Positions 1 through 12,096 are shown, counted from the first letter of the stretch. The stretch is 64,000 nt of DNA from Azadirachta indica (GCA_022749755.1 CM040452.1:14402350-14466349), one strand, 5' to 3'. Program-made: numbers and translations. Notes: generated from the sequence alone by a model not told the origin.

Positions 1-2622
1 ACGAAGACTAGGAAATATTTCAACAAATTGTTCATTTTCTTCAATAGGATCCCAATACTTCCATTGTTTCAGATCTTCAAAACAAAGAGTTTCCAATGAT
101 TGGAAAGGTTTTGTGCAATTCTCCCCGTAAAACTCAAAACCAATGTATTTTAGCCCTCTCATACCTGTGATGGTGAGGTTTTTAAGCGAGCTCAGCAGTC
201 CAAGCATAGGTAAAGATGTGCATTTCTCACATCTTTCCAATTTTAAGAACATGAGATTAGAGAATGATGGATCTCCGACCCAAGATGAAAATCTTGTGCC
301 ACCATAGCCTCTGATTGTTAGCTTCTCCAGATTGGTGTGAGGTCGTAACATATCAAGTAATTTGATTGCTCCAGCATATGAATCTTCAAAGCAAGAGTCC
401 CATTCCAGCAACAATCCTTTTAAATTCTCCTTATCACTTAATGTTTGCTCCTTTGTGTCGTGTGGATCAGTCACATTCTCTAATTGTGAAATATGGAGAT
501 GTCCATGAAGAAATTTTAAATTCTTGAAATCTTTCAAACTGGATCCAATATCTTCACCCACAATAAAATTGGATAACAATCGAAGATCTTTCAACTTTTC
601 CATTCCCAATGGCATCTCCTCTATCAAATTTGCACCTTCAATAAGGAGATGACGTAGATTAATTAAATTTCCGAAATTAGAAGGCAATTCCAGCAGACGA
701 GAACAGCCTCTCAACAACAAAGTTTGCAAGTTGTATAATGAGCTTGTTGACTCGGGCAATGTTCTAATTAACGTGCCTGAAAGGTTGAGGAATCTTAGAT
801 GTTTCAACCGTCCAATTGAATTAGGTAGCGCTGTGATATAGTAACCTCTTAAGGATAGCACTCTCAGTTTTTTGAACTTTGGCAGGAAATCAGAAAGAAC
901 CATGTTAGTTATGTAACTATTTTCTCCCCTCATGCGCATTGGCAAAAATGTTCTTAGCTTTTCAACTTCATGAAAGATCTCAAATTTATCTTTGCCATCA
1001 TAATAATCAGAAATATGAGAAGAATGACGAACCTTTTCGAATTTCCTTGATTGCTTATTAGGCTCAGATCCCTCTCCCAGCCGCATAATAGTATCTCCCA
1101 TAATCCATTGGGCCAAATCATTGATAAGGTCATGCATTAAAAATTTTGATCTAGTATTACTAGACTGTTGAAAAATTGACATTGACAATAGACTACGAAA
1201 ATATTCACGACCCAAATCTTCCATCTGCTTATTACCCTTGGGTTGTTGAATAAGACCTTCTGCCATCCATAACCACACAAGTTGGTTCTCGCTGAATTCA
1301 TAACCCTTGGGCAGAATTGCACAATAAGCAAAACATCTCTTTAGATGTGAGGGAAGATGATGGTAGCTTAATCTTAATGCCGGAGGAATCTCACTTTCAC
1401 TTGGTAGATCCCATATTGCACTATTCAAAATATCATTCCATTTGTGATATGTCTCCTTGGAGCGTAGAAGGCCACCAAGAGTCTTTGCTGCTAAGAGCAA
1501 ACCTCCACACTTTTCAACAACTTTGTGGCGAATCATATGTCCCCTTTCTGTAACAAAATCTTTATTCTCAAACAATGCATGCTTCATGAACACAGACCAA
1601 CAACTATCATCAGATAAAAGCTTTAGTTCATAATAGTGGGTGGATCCCATTGTTAATGCAACATCTTTGTTACGAGTCGTTACAATTATCTTACTTCCCG
1701 GTGCTCCAGCCACAAAGGGAGATTTCAATGTTTCCCACAAGGCATAATTCTTGCTCCAAACATCATCTAAGACAAGCAAGAATTTTCTCCCAGCTATATT
1801 CTCTTTAAGTTGAACCTGGACTTGGTTCAAATGTTTATATTTTTTATTAGATGATGATGGTGAAGCAATTGAATTGAGAATTGTCTTTGAGATTGTCAAA
1901 ACATCAAACTCATCAGAAACACAAACCCATATCTTAGGGTCGAAATCTTCCACTGCCGGATCATTGTACACTTGCTGAGCAAGAGTTGTTTTGCCAATAC
2001 CACCCATACCAACAATAGATATTACACGAAAGTTGGCATGGCTTGATTCATCAGTTAACACCATTTCAAGAATTTTAGCTTTATCCTCATGTCTTCCATA
2101 AATAGCAGGTTCAGTTGGAACACTTGTACTGGGGGGTCTTTGCCAGACCGCAGTTGATGTCCCTCCAACAATTTCTTTCAATTTTAGAAAATCTATTCCT
2201 TCCCTAAGTGCAGCCAGGCGGCTAGTGATACCCTTTATATTGGATTGTATACTAAGGTTGAATTTAATAGCACTCGGGCTTAAATTATCAAAACAAGTGG
2301 AGATGAAGGTTCGCACCTTGTCAGAATGACGCTCAGTTTTCAATTTCCGCCTTAGAGCTTCAGTGGCAAACGCATCCAGGATATCATCCAGATCATAAGC
2401 CAAGTCTTGTAGATTCTCCAGCCATGTTTTCACAGCCCCGTTAGTGAGTTGCTTCTGCTCTGCATCGCTGATTACAGCCTGAATAAGCTGCAAAGTTTGC
2501 ACCCATTTTTGTAGTTCTGGACGTAATCCGATCTTGCCAGCAATGTGCAACAATTCACGGGATACCAATCTGTCAAAGAAAACCTGTAAAAATGCACCAA
2601 GAAAGACTTCACCCAGAGGCAT
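1..2622 (-). CDS. CC-NB-ARC-LRR disease resistance protein, RPP13-like type (3' partial)
   Basis: Reading the minus strand from the ATG at 2622 gives 874 codons with no stop to the window edge, so the 3' end is missing. It encodes an intracellular immune receptor (CNL). Visible in order: an N-terminal coiled-coil region (about 1-150) with a DLDDILDAFATEAL segment; P-loop GMGGIGKTT near residue 202; kinase-2 LLVLDDVW near 281; RNBS-B GSKIIVTTR; RNBS-D with CFAYCAILPKGYEF; MHDL near 495; then leucine-rich repeats. The usual GLPLA motif reads GLLLA here. No intron is needed. It is divergent from the RPM1-like NLRs further right (different P-loop and CC motifs), so it belongs to another CNL clade. 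By family it should recognise a pathogen effector and trigger cell death; the ligand cannot be read from sequence. Confidence 0.93.
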   Translation of the reverse strand, partial: MPLGEVFLGAFLQVFFDRLVSRELLHIAGKIGLRPELQKWVQTLQLIQAVISDAEQKQLTNGAVKTWLENLQDLAYDLDDILDAFATEALRRKLKTERHSDKVRTFISTCFDNLSPSAIKFNLSIQSNIKGITSRLAALREGIDFLKLKEIVGGTSTAVWQRPPSTSVPTEPAIYGRHEDKAKILEMVLTDESSHANFRVISIVGMGGIGKTTLAQQVYNDPAVEDFDPKIWVCVSDEFDVLTISKTILNSIASPSSSNKKYKHLNQVQVQLKENIAGRKFLLVLDDVWSKNYALWETLKSPFVAGAPGSKIIVTTRNKDVALTMGSTHYYELKLLSDDSCWSVFMKHALFENKDFVTERGHMIRHKVVEKCGGLLLAAKTLGGLLRSKETYHKWNDILNSAIWDLPSESEIPPALRLSYHHLPSHLKRCFAYCAILPKGYEFSENQLVWLWMAEGLIQQPKGNKQMEDLGREYFRSLLSMSIFQQSSNTRSKFLMHDLINDLAQWIMGDTIMRLGEGSEPNKQSRKFEKVRHSSHISDYYDGKDKFEIFHEVEKLRTFLPMRMRGENSYITNMVLSDFLPKFKKLRVLSLRGYYITALPNSIGRLKHLRFLNLSGTLIRTLPESTSSLYNLQTLLLRGCSRLLELPSNFGNLINLRHLLIEGANLIEEMPLGMEKLKDLRLLSNFIVGEDIGSSLKDFKNLKFLHGHLHISQLENVTDPHDTKEQTLSDKENLKGLLLEWDSCFEDSYAGAIKLLDMLRPHTNLEKLTIRGYGGTRFSSWVGDPSFSNLMFLKLERCEKCTSLPMLGLLSSLKNLTITGMRGLKYIGFEFYGENCTKPFQSLETLCFEDLKQWKYWDPIEENEQFVEIFPSLR

Positions 2623-3650
2623 GATTTTGGCTTTGAAATTAAGGAAATTAGGATCAATTTGAACACAATGAATATGATGAGAGCAATAAAGATTGGTAAT
2701 TGATTCAATGGATGCTTGAATAGTGAAATCCAAAGTTAATGTTGCCTTACAGCTTTATCAGCTCCTTCTTCTGTTTTATTCTTTTCTTTTCATCTGTCAA
2801 AAGAAAGCAATAATCTTAAATAAAAATAAATGAGGATACCATTCCCAAGATTAGACGCAAGACGTAAACAATTTAAATTCTGTATTGCTTAATGAAATTG
2901 CTAACAACTTTTAGGAAACGTATATTGCAAAATAGAAATATCTGTTGCTTTTGTTGGAGTGCATGAAAATATATTGAACTAAATTCATCACTTAAAACAA
3001 AAGGTTATTGTCTCCGTCCATAATGAGATTTGATGATTCCAAAGTGAACAAAATGTATGTTTAAGCAACTCATCTAACTTCTCTCCATACACAAAACATG
3101 AACTTAGACGCTGATGTTCAAACCCTGCTCCCCAATACATGAAATGCTTGGTTAATTGGAGAGTTAAATATGTACATAGGAAAATTGTGCTACGAAAGAG
3201 TAAGAATTTATTTTATTTATTTTAATGCAAAAGCTGATGAAGAAGCATACTATTTATTACCTTTCCTCGGAGGCAAATCTTGGGACAGGCGTTTCTTCGA
3301 TTAAGAATTGATAGTGGAAGGATAACACTCCAATCCAGCGCCTTACCAACTAAATAGACGACTCGTCGTTTAATTAAATCAAAGAAGACGACTTGCCGTT
3401 TCTGACGCGGACAATGTTCCATTGTTCCTTTCGGTTAGTTGTAGAACTACTTGGGTTGGGCCGAATTCCTTCTAGTTGTTGTCGCCCATTAATGTCCTCA
3501 CCTTCTCTTCTTATTTTTATTTTTTATAAAACGGGACTGCGTTTCGACCGTGATTGGTATTGCTTTGTTCGTCTCCAGGGAGAGTAACAGACTAGCGGTG
3601 AAGGCATCGTTCTCGAATCGTCTAAACCATAAACAAAACAATTACAAGCC
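2623..3650. other. Divergent intergenic region between NLR and SUFE1
   Basis: About 1 kb separates two divergently transcribed genes, so both promoters and 5' UTRs must lie here. I see no convincing extra gene. Short open frames on both strands are low-complexity or shadows. No transposon structure was recognised. Confidence 0.6.
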
Positions 3651-4727
3651 ATGGCTTTTTCAATCTCTTCTTCTCTTCGCTTATTCACAACCAAATCGAT
3701 TTTGGTACCAAAACCTCCCAAAAATCTTTCTTTCTTTAACAAACCCATTAGCTTCACCAAAAAACCGCTCTCTCCATCACTTGTCTCTGTCTCATCATCA
3801 TTATCATCAACCTCGACATCGCCGCTTCAACCCGTCGAAGAGCTACCGCCAAAGCTGCAAGAGATCGTCAAACTCTTCCAATCAGTACAAGAACCAAAAG
3901 CCAAATATGAGCAACTCTTGTTCTACGGTAAAAATCTTAAACCACTTGATGCCCGATTCAAAACGAGGGAAAACAAAGTGGAAGGTTGTGTTTCTCAGGT
4001 CTGGGTCAGGGCTTACTTTGATGAACAGAAGAATGTTGTGTTCGAGGCTGATTCTGATTCTGTTTTGACGAAAGGGTTGGCTGCTTTGCTCGTTCAAGGT
4101 TTGTCTAATAGGCCTGTTGAGGAAATTATCAAGGTTTCGCCTGATTTTGTGGTGCTTCTTGGGTTGCAGCAGAGTTTAACGCCATCCAGGAATAATGGGT
4201 TCTTGAATATGTTGAAGTTAATGCAAAAGAAGGCGCTTGAACTGGTCCTGGAGGCTGAGAATGCTGGTGGGTCCGTTGAGGGACCCAATTCAGAGTCAAA
4301 AATTGATGATAGTGTTAAAAATTCGATGTTGGAAATGGAAGGAGATGGTGATGGTCAAAATTCGACGGCTGGAAGTTTGGAGTCCAAGATTGAATCGAGT
4401 TCTCAAGTGAGTAGGGATGAAAATGGGTCGAATTTGGGTGGCTTGGGGAGTAGAGGGATGAGAATTAGGGAGAAATTGGAGAAGCAGCTTAGGCCCGTTG
4501 AAGTGGAAGTGGAAGACATTTCATATCAGCATGCCGGGCATGCCGATGTTCGAGGAAGTGATGGAGAGACCCATTTTAATGTGAAAGTTGTATCAAAGGA
4601 GTTTGAAGGAAAAAGTTTGGTGAAAAGGCATAGGTTAATTTATGACTTATTGCAAGAGGAACTGCAGACTGGACTGCATGCTTTATCGATTGTGGCAAAG
4701 ACACCCTCTGAAATTGAGGGAAGATGA
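3651..4727 (+). CDS. SUFE1: Plastid sulfur acceptor SufE1 (SufE + BolA fusion)
   Basis: Single-exon gene of 358 residues. SufE accepts persulfide sulfur from the plastid cysteine desulfurase NFS2/CpNifS and stimulates it, feeding Fe-S cluster assembly. Residues 1-60 are rich in Ser, Thr, Lys and Pro with few acidic residues, typical of a chloroplast transit peptide. The SufE domain spans about 62-205 and carries the acceptor cysteine in VEGCVSQVWV (Cys113). An acidic, Ser-rich linker follows (about 205-260), then a BolA domain (about 265-352) with QHAGHADVRG and HFNVKVVS. The SufE-BolA fusion is characteristic of plant SUFE1 (Arabidopsis At4g26500) and separates it from SUFE2 and SUFE3. The ATG at 3651 (GCCATGGC context) opens the transit peptide. 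The gene looks intact. Confidence 0.97.
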   Translation: MAFSISSSLRLFTTKSILVPKPPKNLSFFNKPISFTKKPLSPSLVSVSSSLSSTSTSPLQPVEELPPKLQEIVKLFQSVQEPKAKYEQLLFYGKNLKPLDARFKTRENKVEGCVSQVWVRAYFDEQKNVVFEADSDSVLTKGLAALLVQGLSNRPVEEIIKVSPDFVVLLGLQQSLTPSRNNGFLNMLKLMQKKALELVLEAENAGGSVEGPNSESKIDDSVKNSMLEMEGDGDGQNSTAGSLESKIESSSQVSRDENGSNLGGLGSRGMRIREKLEKQLRPVEVEVEDISYQHAGHADVRGSDGETHFNVKVVSKEFEGKSLVKRHRLIYDLLQEELQTGLHALSIVAKTPSEIEGR

Positions 4728-6947
4728 AGTGGTTTTTAACGCACTCGAAATTGGTTAATTTTCCCGCTTCTATTTGATTCAGAACAATGAGAAATTAATA
4801 ATGTTGCTGTTTTAATTAATGTCAGACGTACCTCTATAGTTCTTTTTAAAGGGTTTTAACACTTTGACATTTAGACTATGTAACTTATATATTGATGAAT
4901 CTGCGGAATGAATTACACCACTTTTGTGGTTATTTTTTGTGTAAACTTTTGTTACCTCCACTGCTGCTAAGACTTGGGATCAATTTTTTAATTCACATGT
5001 CATGTTTCTTATTTGGTAGTTTATTGGAGTTCGTCACAGCTGAGCCTGAGTTGATCTTATTTTGCTTTGAGTTTCTATTTACAATGTTCTACATATCTTC
5101 CTATATGCCTTTTTTGTCTGCTTAGTGTGTGCAGACTATGGAGGTTGGGGCTGATTGTATTAGAGGATAGCCAACGAGTATGGTCCTTAGAGATTAGAAG
5201 GAGGGAAATGACCATTCTTAAGCCTACTCAAATTGGGCTTCGTTTGGCAGTGTAGTGCTTTTATTTTGTTCTAGGTGCAAAGTTTAAGAAGTGTTTGATA
5301 ACGTTAATTTTTAGTGAGGCTCGCATATGTTTTTCATTAATATTTGATATTTAGTGCTTTCATTGCACAGCAATTGTAGCTTTAAAGCTACTGTAACTCA
5401 ATACCGAAAGAAGTTTTAGTAGGCTTAAGATAGTTAGAAAGGGAAAGGTTCGCAGGTTACCTATTCTTAGTGTTGTATATCAGAACAATAAACTTTTAAT
5501 ACCCTGTTCCTCGTACTCCACGCAAGCAAGAAGCTGGATGAGTTCAAATTCTTCTAGTAACTTCATGCTATTGTACATACTACCGAATATTGAGTCTTGA
5601 GAAGAAACAATATTGATGTGGTTTTCCAGTGCCATATAACTGGCTGGCGTTTTTGAACTGTCATTCCTCCACGATAAGAGGCAAAATGGGTGAAAAACTT
5701 ATATTCTGATTTGCCTTTTTCGATTCTGGTTGAGTCCACCTTATCTGCTTCCAAGGGCCTCGTATTTTGATTCTTTCTCGTTAAAAGGTGGTCGGTAGCT
5801 TAGTTTGCCAAATGGAGGTCGGAGTCATCATATTTCATGTACTTTCTTTAACAGAGAAACAGTGTGGATTAAAATTCTGCACAAACATAAAATGTGAGGG
5901 CAAGCAGGTGTTTTGAGAAGAGAGCATCTCCTAATGCCATTCTGAGGCTTAATTTGCCTGAACATTTATCATATATGGGCAGAGAGAAAAATAATGTTGC
6001 ATCAGAGCACTTTCTATGACATGGATATTTTCCAATCAAGGGCTGCAGGCACGAAGTATACAATCATGGGCTGGTTGTTGGGGTCAAGGAATTGGCATGT
6101 CTTTTTGAATTGACACTGTTGAGTTATCTTTGTGGTTAAGTTTCTGTCTGTTCATGTACTGAGTTTTCTAAATGGCAGTAATTGTGATTTTAGCTTTTAT
6201 AGCAGATTAGGCCCCTGCTTTACTTATTTATTTAGCTTTTTGAATTAATAAATTCGATTATCCCAAACACAAAAGATAAAGAGCTTCCTTGTAAGATTCT
6301 GGACAGGTCCAGAATTTCTGAAGAATTATGATTAAGAAAATATAATCAAAAGTGGAATTTAAATTTGATGATTATTTAATGACAATGGGGAATAAAAAGG
6401 AAAATACAGTGACAATCACGAAATCGTTTGACCTATTTACTTACTCTCCCTCTGCGGTTCTTTGTTTTTCGGCAACTAGACTCGTCTACTTTGAACTGCT
6501 GAAGGATTTTTCTAATATGCATTGCTGAGCCCATGAAAATTTCAAATTTAGAGAATTTCTATCTTCAGAGAGAATAAGAAAGTGGTTTTTAACAGCTATT
6601 GCTGCATTATATAGCCCATGTCACCTTTACCCAATATAATTACTGGAAAATGTCTGCTTCCAATTCCATTTTTTTTCCCTTCTTAAGTACCTGGTTGCTG
6701 TTTGAGAATTCTCTAGGTTGATGACCTTTTGCAGTGCTTATATGACCATAAAGTACGTAGACAAATTGTTTCCCATACATGTAATGAGCTCAAGATTTCA
6801 GAAACCAGTCTCAGGTCTTAGCTCGTTACAGCCAAAAAAAATCTGTATTTCTAGTATAGAGTTACTTTACATCAGAATTGCCGCTTACAACTCATTTCAG
6901 GCAGGAAAAAAGTGAATAACAGCGTTAGAAAAATATGTTCTGCATCT
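4728..6947. other. Intergenic / 3' flanks of SUFE1 and the LEA_2 gene
   Basis: The two neighbouring genes converge here, so the stretch should hold both 3' UTRs. I found no supportable gene. Short open frames (for example 4892-5125 and 6718-6915) have no recognisable domain. Around 5230-5410 a segment of the type GCTTCGTTTGGCAGTGTAG recalls termini of small plant DNA transposons, but I could not find a matching opposite end. Confidence 0.5.
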
Positions 6948-7724
6948 TTATCTCTTCGTTTGGCAACTGTGTGCAACTAAACTACCAGTTGGTGGACCCG
7001 TCATCTCTAAATGGCATCTGCTATGCAACCAGTAAGAAAAATGGATCACACCGAGAGTCGCCTTCACCTTAAAACTTGCTCTTATATTATACTTAATTCT
7101 GTTAGTTTGCACCTGCTTTCGCAGTTCCACAGCATGATCCTGCGGCATGAAGACTAAGCTGGATATCATGTGTACTGATTCTAACCTCTGCTCCCTGGCT
7201 TGCTGACTAAAAGGCTGAACAACCTGAGTTGCAATGACCCTGTTGAAGAAGTAAAGCTCTATTTCTGAGAACTCAAATCTCACACCAATTTTCCGATTCG
7301 GGTTAGAAAAATTAGCCAGAAAGGTGAAGTCACCGTTGAAATACTCTGGTGAGTCGAAGTAGATGGTGTTGAGAGTTGCATTTGGAGTGTCAAACACAGG
7401 GTATCTAGGTCTGACGACCAAGAAGATGATCAAAGTTGCAATTCCAAAGAAGATGAGAACTAGACTAAATATCAGACACAGAGATGCACAACACCAAATA
7501 AACATGTTGGTCCGGCGAGGCCGAGGGTGCCGGAGAACTGACGGCTTTCTTGGTCTTTTGATGTCAAGATTTTCTATGTCTGCAGCTGAACTTTGTTGTT
7601 CTATGGATGGTTTTGATATGGCAAGTTGCTTAATAGAAACTGGGGTGCCTTGCTTCCTCGGTGGCGGCGTCAGTGTTGGCAGTGTTGATGGTGAAAGGGG
7701 AGGTGGAGGTGGAAGAGAAAGCAT
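6948..7724 (-). CDS. LEA_2 / NDR1-HIN1-like membrane glycoprotein
   Basis: Intronless 258-residue protein. The N-terminus is Pro-rich (run of five prolines, PPRK) and basic around 56-72 (KRPRK, RHPRPRR). One long hydrophobic segment at about 74-104 forms a membrane anchor. After it comes an LEA_2 domain (about 112-235) with NATL and NFSN N-glycosylation sequons and the NPNRKIGVRF segment typical of NHL proteins. By family these are type II plasma-membrane or endomembrane proteins linked to defence and hydroxyproline-rich annotations; the specific role is unknown. The ATG at 7724 is the first in frame. The gene is convergent to SUFE1 and looks intact. Confidence 0.9.
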   Translation of the reverse strand: MLSLPPPPPLSPSTLPTLTPPPRKQGTPVSIKQLAISKPSIEQQSSAADIENLDIKRPRKPSVLRHPRPRRTNMFIWCCASLCLIFSLVLIFFGIATLIIFLVVRPRYPVFDTPNATLNTIYFDSPEYFNGDFTFLANFSNPNRKIGVRFEFSEIELYFFNRVIATQVVQPFSQQAREQRLESVHMISSLVFMPQDHAVELRKQVQTNRIKYNIRASFKVKATLGVIHFSYWLHSRCHLEMTGPPTGSLVAHSCQTKR

Positions 7725-10002
7725 TTTGAGTCGAGCGGTGTGGAGGAAAAAGGAAAAAGAACTTCTGAGTTACGTAATGAGGAGGAAGATAGAGATTAAG
7801 GTGGATGTTTTCTTTAAATAAATGAATATGAATCCCAGTAGCGTAGTGGATTAAGAAAGAGTTAAAGAAAAGAAGCTTTTGATTGAGGGGGTAGTGGGAC
7901 CAAGGTGTTGTTTTTGAGAATGGCTAAAGGAAGTGCAGATGTATCTAAAGTTGGAAAACTACAGATGTTTGAGTTTGAATGTCCTTTTTTTGCTTTTGGA
8001 ATTGCTCAAGTTATATGGCCCTCGGCAGGCTGAGGCTCAGCCCATAATTATTGATACGTTAAAAACTGATAAAGCAAAAGCATTCAGCAGAAAGAAAGTA
8101 GACAAAACTATTGATTACTTGTACTAATTTTAGTTTTTTTTAAAAAAGAAGTTTTTACTAACATCCTTAAGTTAGGAGCCGATTAAGAATTTTGATAGGT
8201 ACTAATATGGGTATATTTCGAATTTGCTGCTAAATTAATTTGGTAAAAACCCAAAACAAAAACTGCCCCCAATTATATGGGCCGGGCCTGATCCCGATGG
8301 GCTTGACAAGTTTACCCTCCAATTAATTTTGATCTGTCTTCTTCCCCCCAAGGCGCCCTTCCAAATTCAATGGTATTCAGCCAATTTGATCAAACATCAA
8401 CGTTAAGCTTTTATTATAGTAGTCATTTAAAAAAGAATTGTTGGTTTTGATTCTTTTCGGTTTTCAAGATGTTGCTATCTAAATTCTACCTCCCGTGAAC
8501 AAACTTAAGACTCAAATAATCCACTTTGTGATTAAGCAATGTATAAATATTACAAAAGTCCAAAAATCTTATAGTCCATTATTAAGAATAAAATCTTATG
8601 AATTATTAAAATACATATTTTATTATAAATATAAATATAAATCTTTAAACTTCTTTTTAGTTAGGATTAAACTACATATAATTTAATTCTTATATTAAAT
8701 TATGTTCCACTAAAAATACACATTATACAGTATATAAAAATATTATCCTAATATCCTCACATCTTTCTTACATTTGTGAGCATTAACTTGATTATCTTTA
8801 AATTTGAAAAGTATTTTTTTTACAAAATCTTGGATCTTACCATATACTACTAACAATAAAGTTAAACGATATTGGTTTGATCTTATAGTAATTATGATAT
8901 ATTTTTATTATTTCTATTCCTTTACATTGATACTACCAATTGAGATTTGAGAGATTGATAAACTTTATTCTTTCTAATTCAAAAAATGTGAAAACTGAAT
9001 TCGAATTTAAAGACGTATCACTGTCAAAACTCATCAAGCGTAATTCAAGAATTATTTAAATATACAACTAGTTAGAATCTAATACATATTGGAGTAAGGT
9101 TTTTACACTATAGGTTTTATCTTTGTTTGATGCCTTCCTCAATTTATAATTTTAAAGATTTTTCTAGTATGTCATGATTTACATCTAAATAATAATGCAA
9201 CAATCCTTTATTATAAAAGTGTTTTTCTTTGAAACACTTTACGTGAAGACTCTGAAGATTAAAAGAGTATATATGTCTCTGAAAAAAGAACTGAATTCAT
9301 AACAAAAATTTGTCCATGTGTTCATATTAATTAATCTTGATTAATATTTACCATATTTTCTATGATATTTCAAGAAATTTTATGATATTAGGAAATCTAT
9401 AATTTTGATTTATCAATTAAATTTTGGGGTACAAATTTCAAATTACAATAAATAAATTGCAGGATTTCCATAAATGTAATAAAAATTTGTACTCGATTAA
9501 GAAAAATTTTATAATACATCGAGCCCTGTCAAGTGTAGGCCTCTTTCTACTTCTTAATATGAAATTCATTTCAGACTTTGTGCTCGTAGATCCCTCGGTG
9601 AGACTCATCTTGAACCTTATATCTGTAAACTTTTAAGATACATCACAATAACATTTATCTAAATTTTTAATACTTGTCTGATTAGTACTATTAATACTTT
9701 AATTTGTAATGGTAGTAGATGCACCTTTGAAAAAGAAGAAGAAAGAAAAACTTTACGGGTTAGGCTCGACAACTTTAATAATTTCGCTCTTTTCAATTCT
9801 TCCCAATATACCCTTCCAAAGTCTTTCAACTTCGAAGGCATTCAGGTAATTTAATCAAATATCAGGATCAATCTCCAATGACATGCTGCCTTGACTATCG
9901 GGGTCAAATCAACTGCATTTTTACTCCTCTTCTTGATCATTTCCCACGCAAAGGTGCACACTTTTCATTATCCACTCTGTAAACTCTAATCACTGACCAG
10001 TG
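7725..10002. other. AT-rich intergenic region with divergent promoters
   Basis: About 2.3 kb between the divergent LEA_2 and BMT5-like genes. It should hold both promoters. Base composition is strongly AT-rich from 8480 to 9650. A stretch near 8350-8405 (CTTCCAAATTCAATGG) loosely resembles one at 9810-9870, which may be a diverged short repeat. No gene, TIR or LTR structure was found. Confidence 0.5.
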
Positions 10003-11473
10003 ATGGCTATGGCTACTGCAGAAGTAAAGAAGAAAATGTGTTTTCCAGAAAACGAAGAAGAAGAGAAATGGATAAAGTTTTACTCGTCGAATCATCAAAT
10101 GCTGTTAGTGGGGGAAGGAGATTTCTCGTTTTCTTTGTGTTTGGCCATGGCTTTTGGCTCTGCTTCCAATATCTGCGCTTCTTCTCTCGACTCATATCGT
10201 AATACATTTGTTTCTTTATTTTTTTAGGGTTTTTCTTGCTTTCATATGGTGTTAAAATTACTCCATTTACAAATCTTTATCCTCACTTTGACTTTTTAAG
10301 TAATGAAAAATTCTAAAATGACAAGGAAAAAGCTCAGTTTTAGTTCTTCAGAGATAAAATGGTTGGCTGGTGATAAAATTTGAATGAAACGCTCGTGTGA
10401 ATTTTCGGTGGTGCAATTTCTCGTAGGCATTTAACTTTTATATTTTTCGCTTATTTATTAATTTGTTTTCGAGGTAGCTAATGTAATCTGTATTTGGATG
10501 GATTAGATACTGTGACGAAGAAATACAAAAATGCAAAATCAAATTTGGATCCTCTCAAGAAGCTGGGAGCATTCATTCTCCATGAAGTTGATGCAGATAA
10601 AATGAATCTTCATCCTGATTTGCAAATGCGTAAGTTTGATCGGATTATCTTCAATTTTCCCCATGCAGGCTTTTATGGCAAGGAAGACAACCAGGAGCTT
10701 ATTAAGTGTGCTTTTTTGATCTAGTTCTTTGTAGAAATTTCCTGTTCCTTCTGAATTATTTGTTTGAGACTAACATCTATTTGTAATATTTTAACTATTC
10801 TTATTTCATAGTGTTCTCATTGTCTCGCTGCATAGTTATGTAGGGATTAACAATTTAAGCTTCTAAAGAAGACCGCGTCGGAAAGGATTCTCACTCATTT
10901 GAAAGGAATCATAGTTTCTAATAGGGACTTGCCAATAAAGAAATTATAGGTTCATTTACATTTTCGATGCAAGTTCAAAGCAAAACCTCCACTTTGACTT
11001 TAAGGGAATTGCTGAATTGGAAGACTCTTGCAGACGATATGGTTTTAGGGGTTTTGTTTCTATGATTGATTGTGTTTTGAAGTGCTTGCAGAATTGTGTA
11101 AAAGGTTTAGGCGAAGAATCCCACGATGTGCTCATATAATGATCTTTTATAACGTTCTTTCTTGTCTTGTGGTAATTCCAGGATGCATAGGAGTCTTGTG
11201 AAGAAAATCTTCAGAAATGCCAGCGGCATGCTAAGAGCCAACGGTGAAGTTCATGTCAGCCACAAAACAACTGATCCATTTTCCAACTGGAATATTGAGG
11301 AACTAGCTAATGAAAGCTCCTTGTCGTTAATTGCATGTCCTGAATTTAAAATTGAGGACTACCCAGGTTACAAAAACAAGAGAGGAAATGGTATGAAATG
11401 TGATGATCCTTTTCTCCTTAGGAGAGTGTTGTACCTTCATTCGTTCCTGCTGGCAAGAAGTCTGGAGGGATGA
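10003..11473 (+). CDS. BMT5-like (DUF2431) methyltransferase, copy 1, with 3' frame break
   Basis: Three exons fit splice motifs and phase: 10003-10198, 10507-10705, 11182-11473 (229 codons with stop). The fold is the Rossmann methyltransferase of yeast Bmt5, a 25S rRNA uridine-N3 methyltransferase; plant members are often called At4g26485-like or HIPP41-like. The SAM-binding motif reads LLVGEGDFSFS (about 39-49). Exon 2 carries FDRIIFNFPHAGF, and exon 3 NGEVHVSHKT and DYPGYKNKRG. Family members end with a G-x-C-x-TF motif; here that motif (GECCTF) is in another frame at 11421, so the annotated end (RRVLYLH...) is probably out of frame. A one-base shift near 11415-11425 would lead into the repeat-bearing frame at 11470-12096. 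Start: ATG 10003 or 10009; both fit. Confidence 0.75.
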
Positions 11474-12096
11474 GTTCCAAAGGATTTAGTTGCAGAAGAT
11501 CTCAGATTCTTCAAGAGATTCCATTCCCGATTCAGAATCAGGAAATTCCATTTGATTCAAGATGTCCTCATACCATGTCAACCACTGGTATACATGAATT
11601 TTCAGCCTGTGTGAGGTTATCTATAACGTTGAATAATCAAAGAGAAAGGCCAATGATATTTGATCGTTGCTTCAATAGCGTCCGGGAGAATTTTGGAGGA
11701 CCTGGCAATGACTTGGGCTACTCTGTTTATGAATCTCCTGGGTTTGGCAGTTTCGGAAATCCTCAAGCAAGTTTCACCAGGAATATGAACTATCTCGGTT
11801 TATGTTTGGCCAGAGATATCCAAATAGAAAATTCTGGGGTCTATGATGATTGCTTCAATAATGCTAATGAAACACTTAGAAGAGTTGGTAATGATGTGGG
11901 CTATCCTGTCCGTGAATCAGTTATTGCATTCGAAAGATGTATGGCTGAAGCACCAGTATTCCAAAGAGAAAATGCTAGGATGTATGCTGGCTACTTCAAT
12001 AATGTCAGTGAGACACCTAGAAGAGTTAGTAATGATGTGGGCTACTCTATCGATGAGTCACTTATTCCATTCGGAAGATATATGGCAGAAGCATGA
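11470..12096 (+). pseudogene. Repeat-bearing C-terminal extension of BMT5-like copy 1
   Basis: This open frame continues the BMT5-like gene in a different frame. Upstream of its first ATG the same frame reads FVPAGKKSGG, which matches FPSGVKKS at the end of BMT5-like copy 2, so it was once fused to the methyltransferase. It contains about three copies of a unit of roughly 47 residues built around FNN-x(2-3)-ETLRRVGNDVGY, with ES and AEA positions conserved. A TGA at 12094-12096 ends it, where the duplicated copy at 12845 has a Pro codon; the frame then stays open to a TGA at 12234 with GRTSNGYKYL and EELH matching the duplicate. I do not recognise the repeat as a named domain. Either the gene is decaying or the assembly has small errors. 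Confidence 0.6.
11659..12093 (+). repeat. Protein-coding tandem repeat units (about 47 codons each)
   Basis: Units begin near 11659 (FDRCFNSVRENFGG), 11842 (YDDCFNNANETLRRV) and 11983 (YAGYFNNVSETPRRV). The last two are exactly 141 nt apart and stay in frame, sharing NDVGY and the AEA ending. The first unit is more diverged and followed by a non-repeat insert. Confidence 0.75.

Noticed and set aside
3550..4068. 172-codon plus-strand frame overlapping SUFE1
   Set aside because: Different frame over the SUFE1 5' part; no domain, and SUFE1 homology accounts for the sequence.
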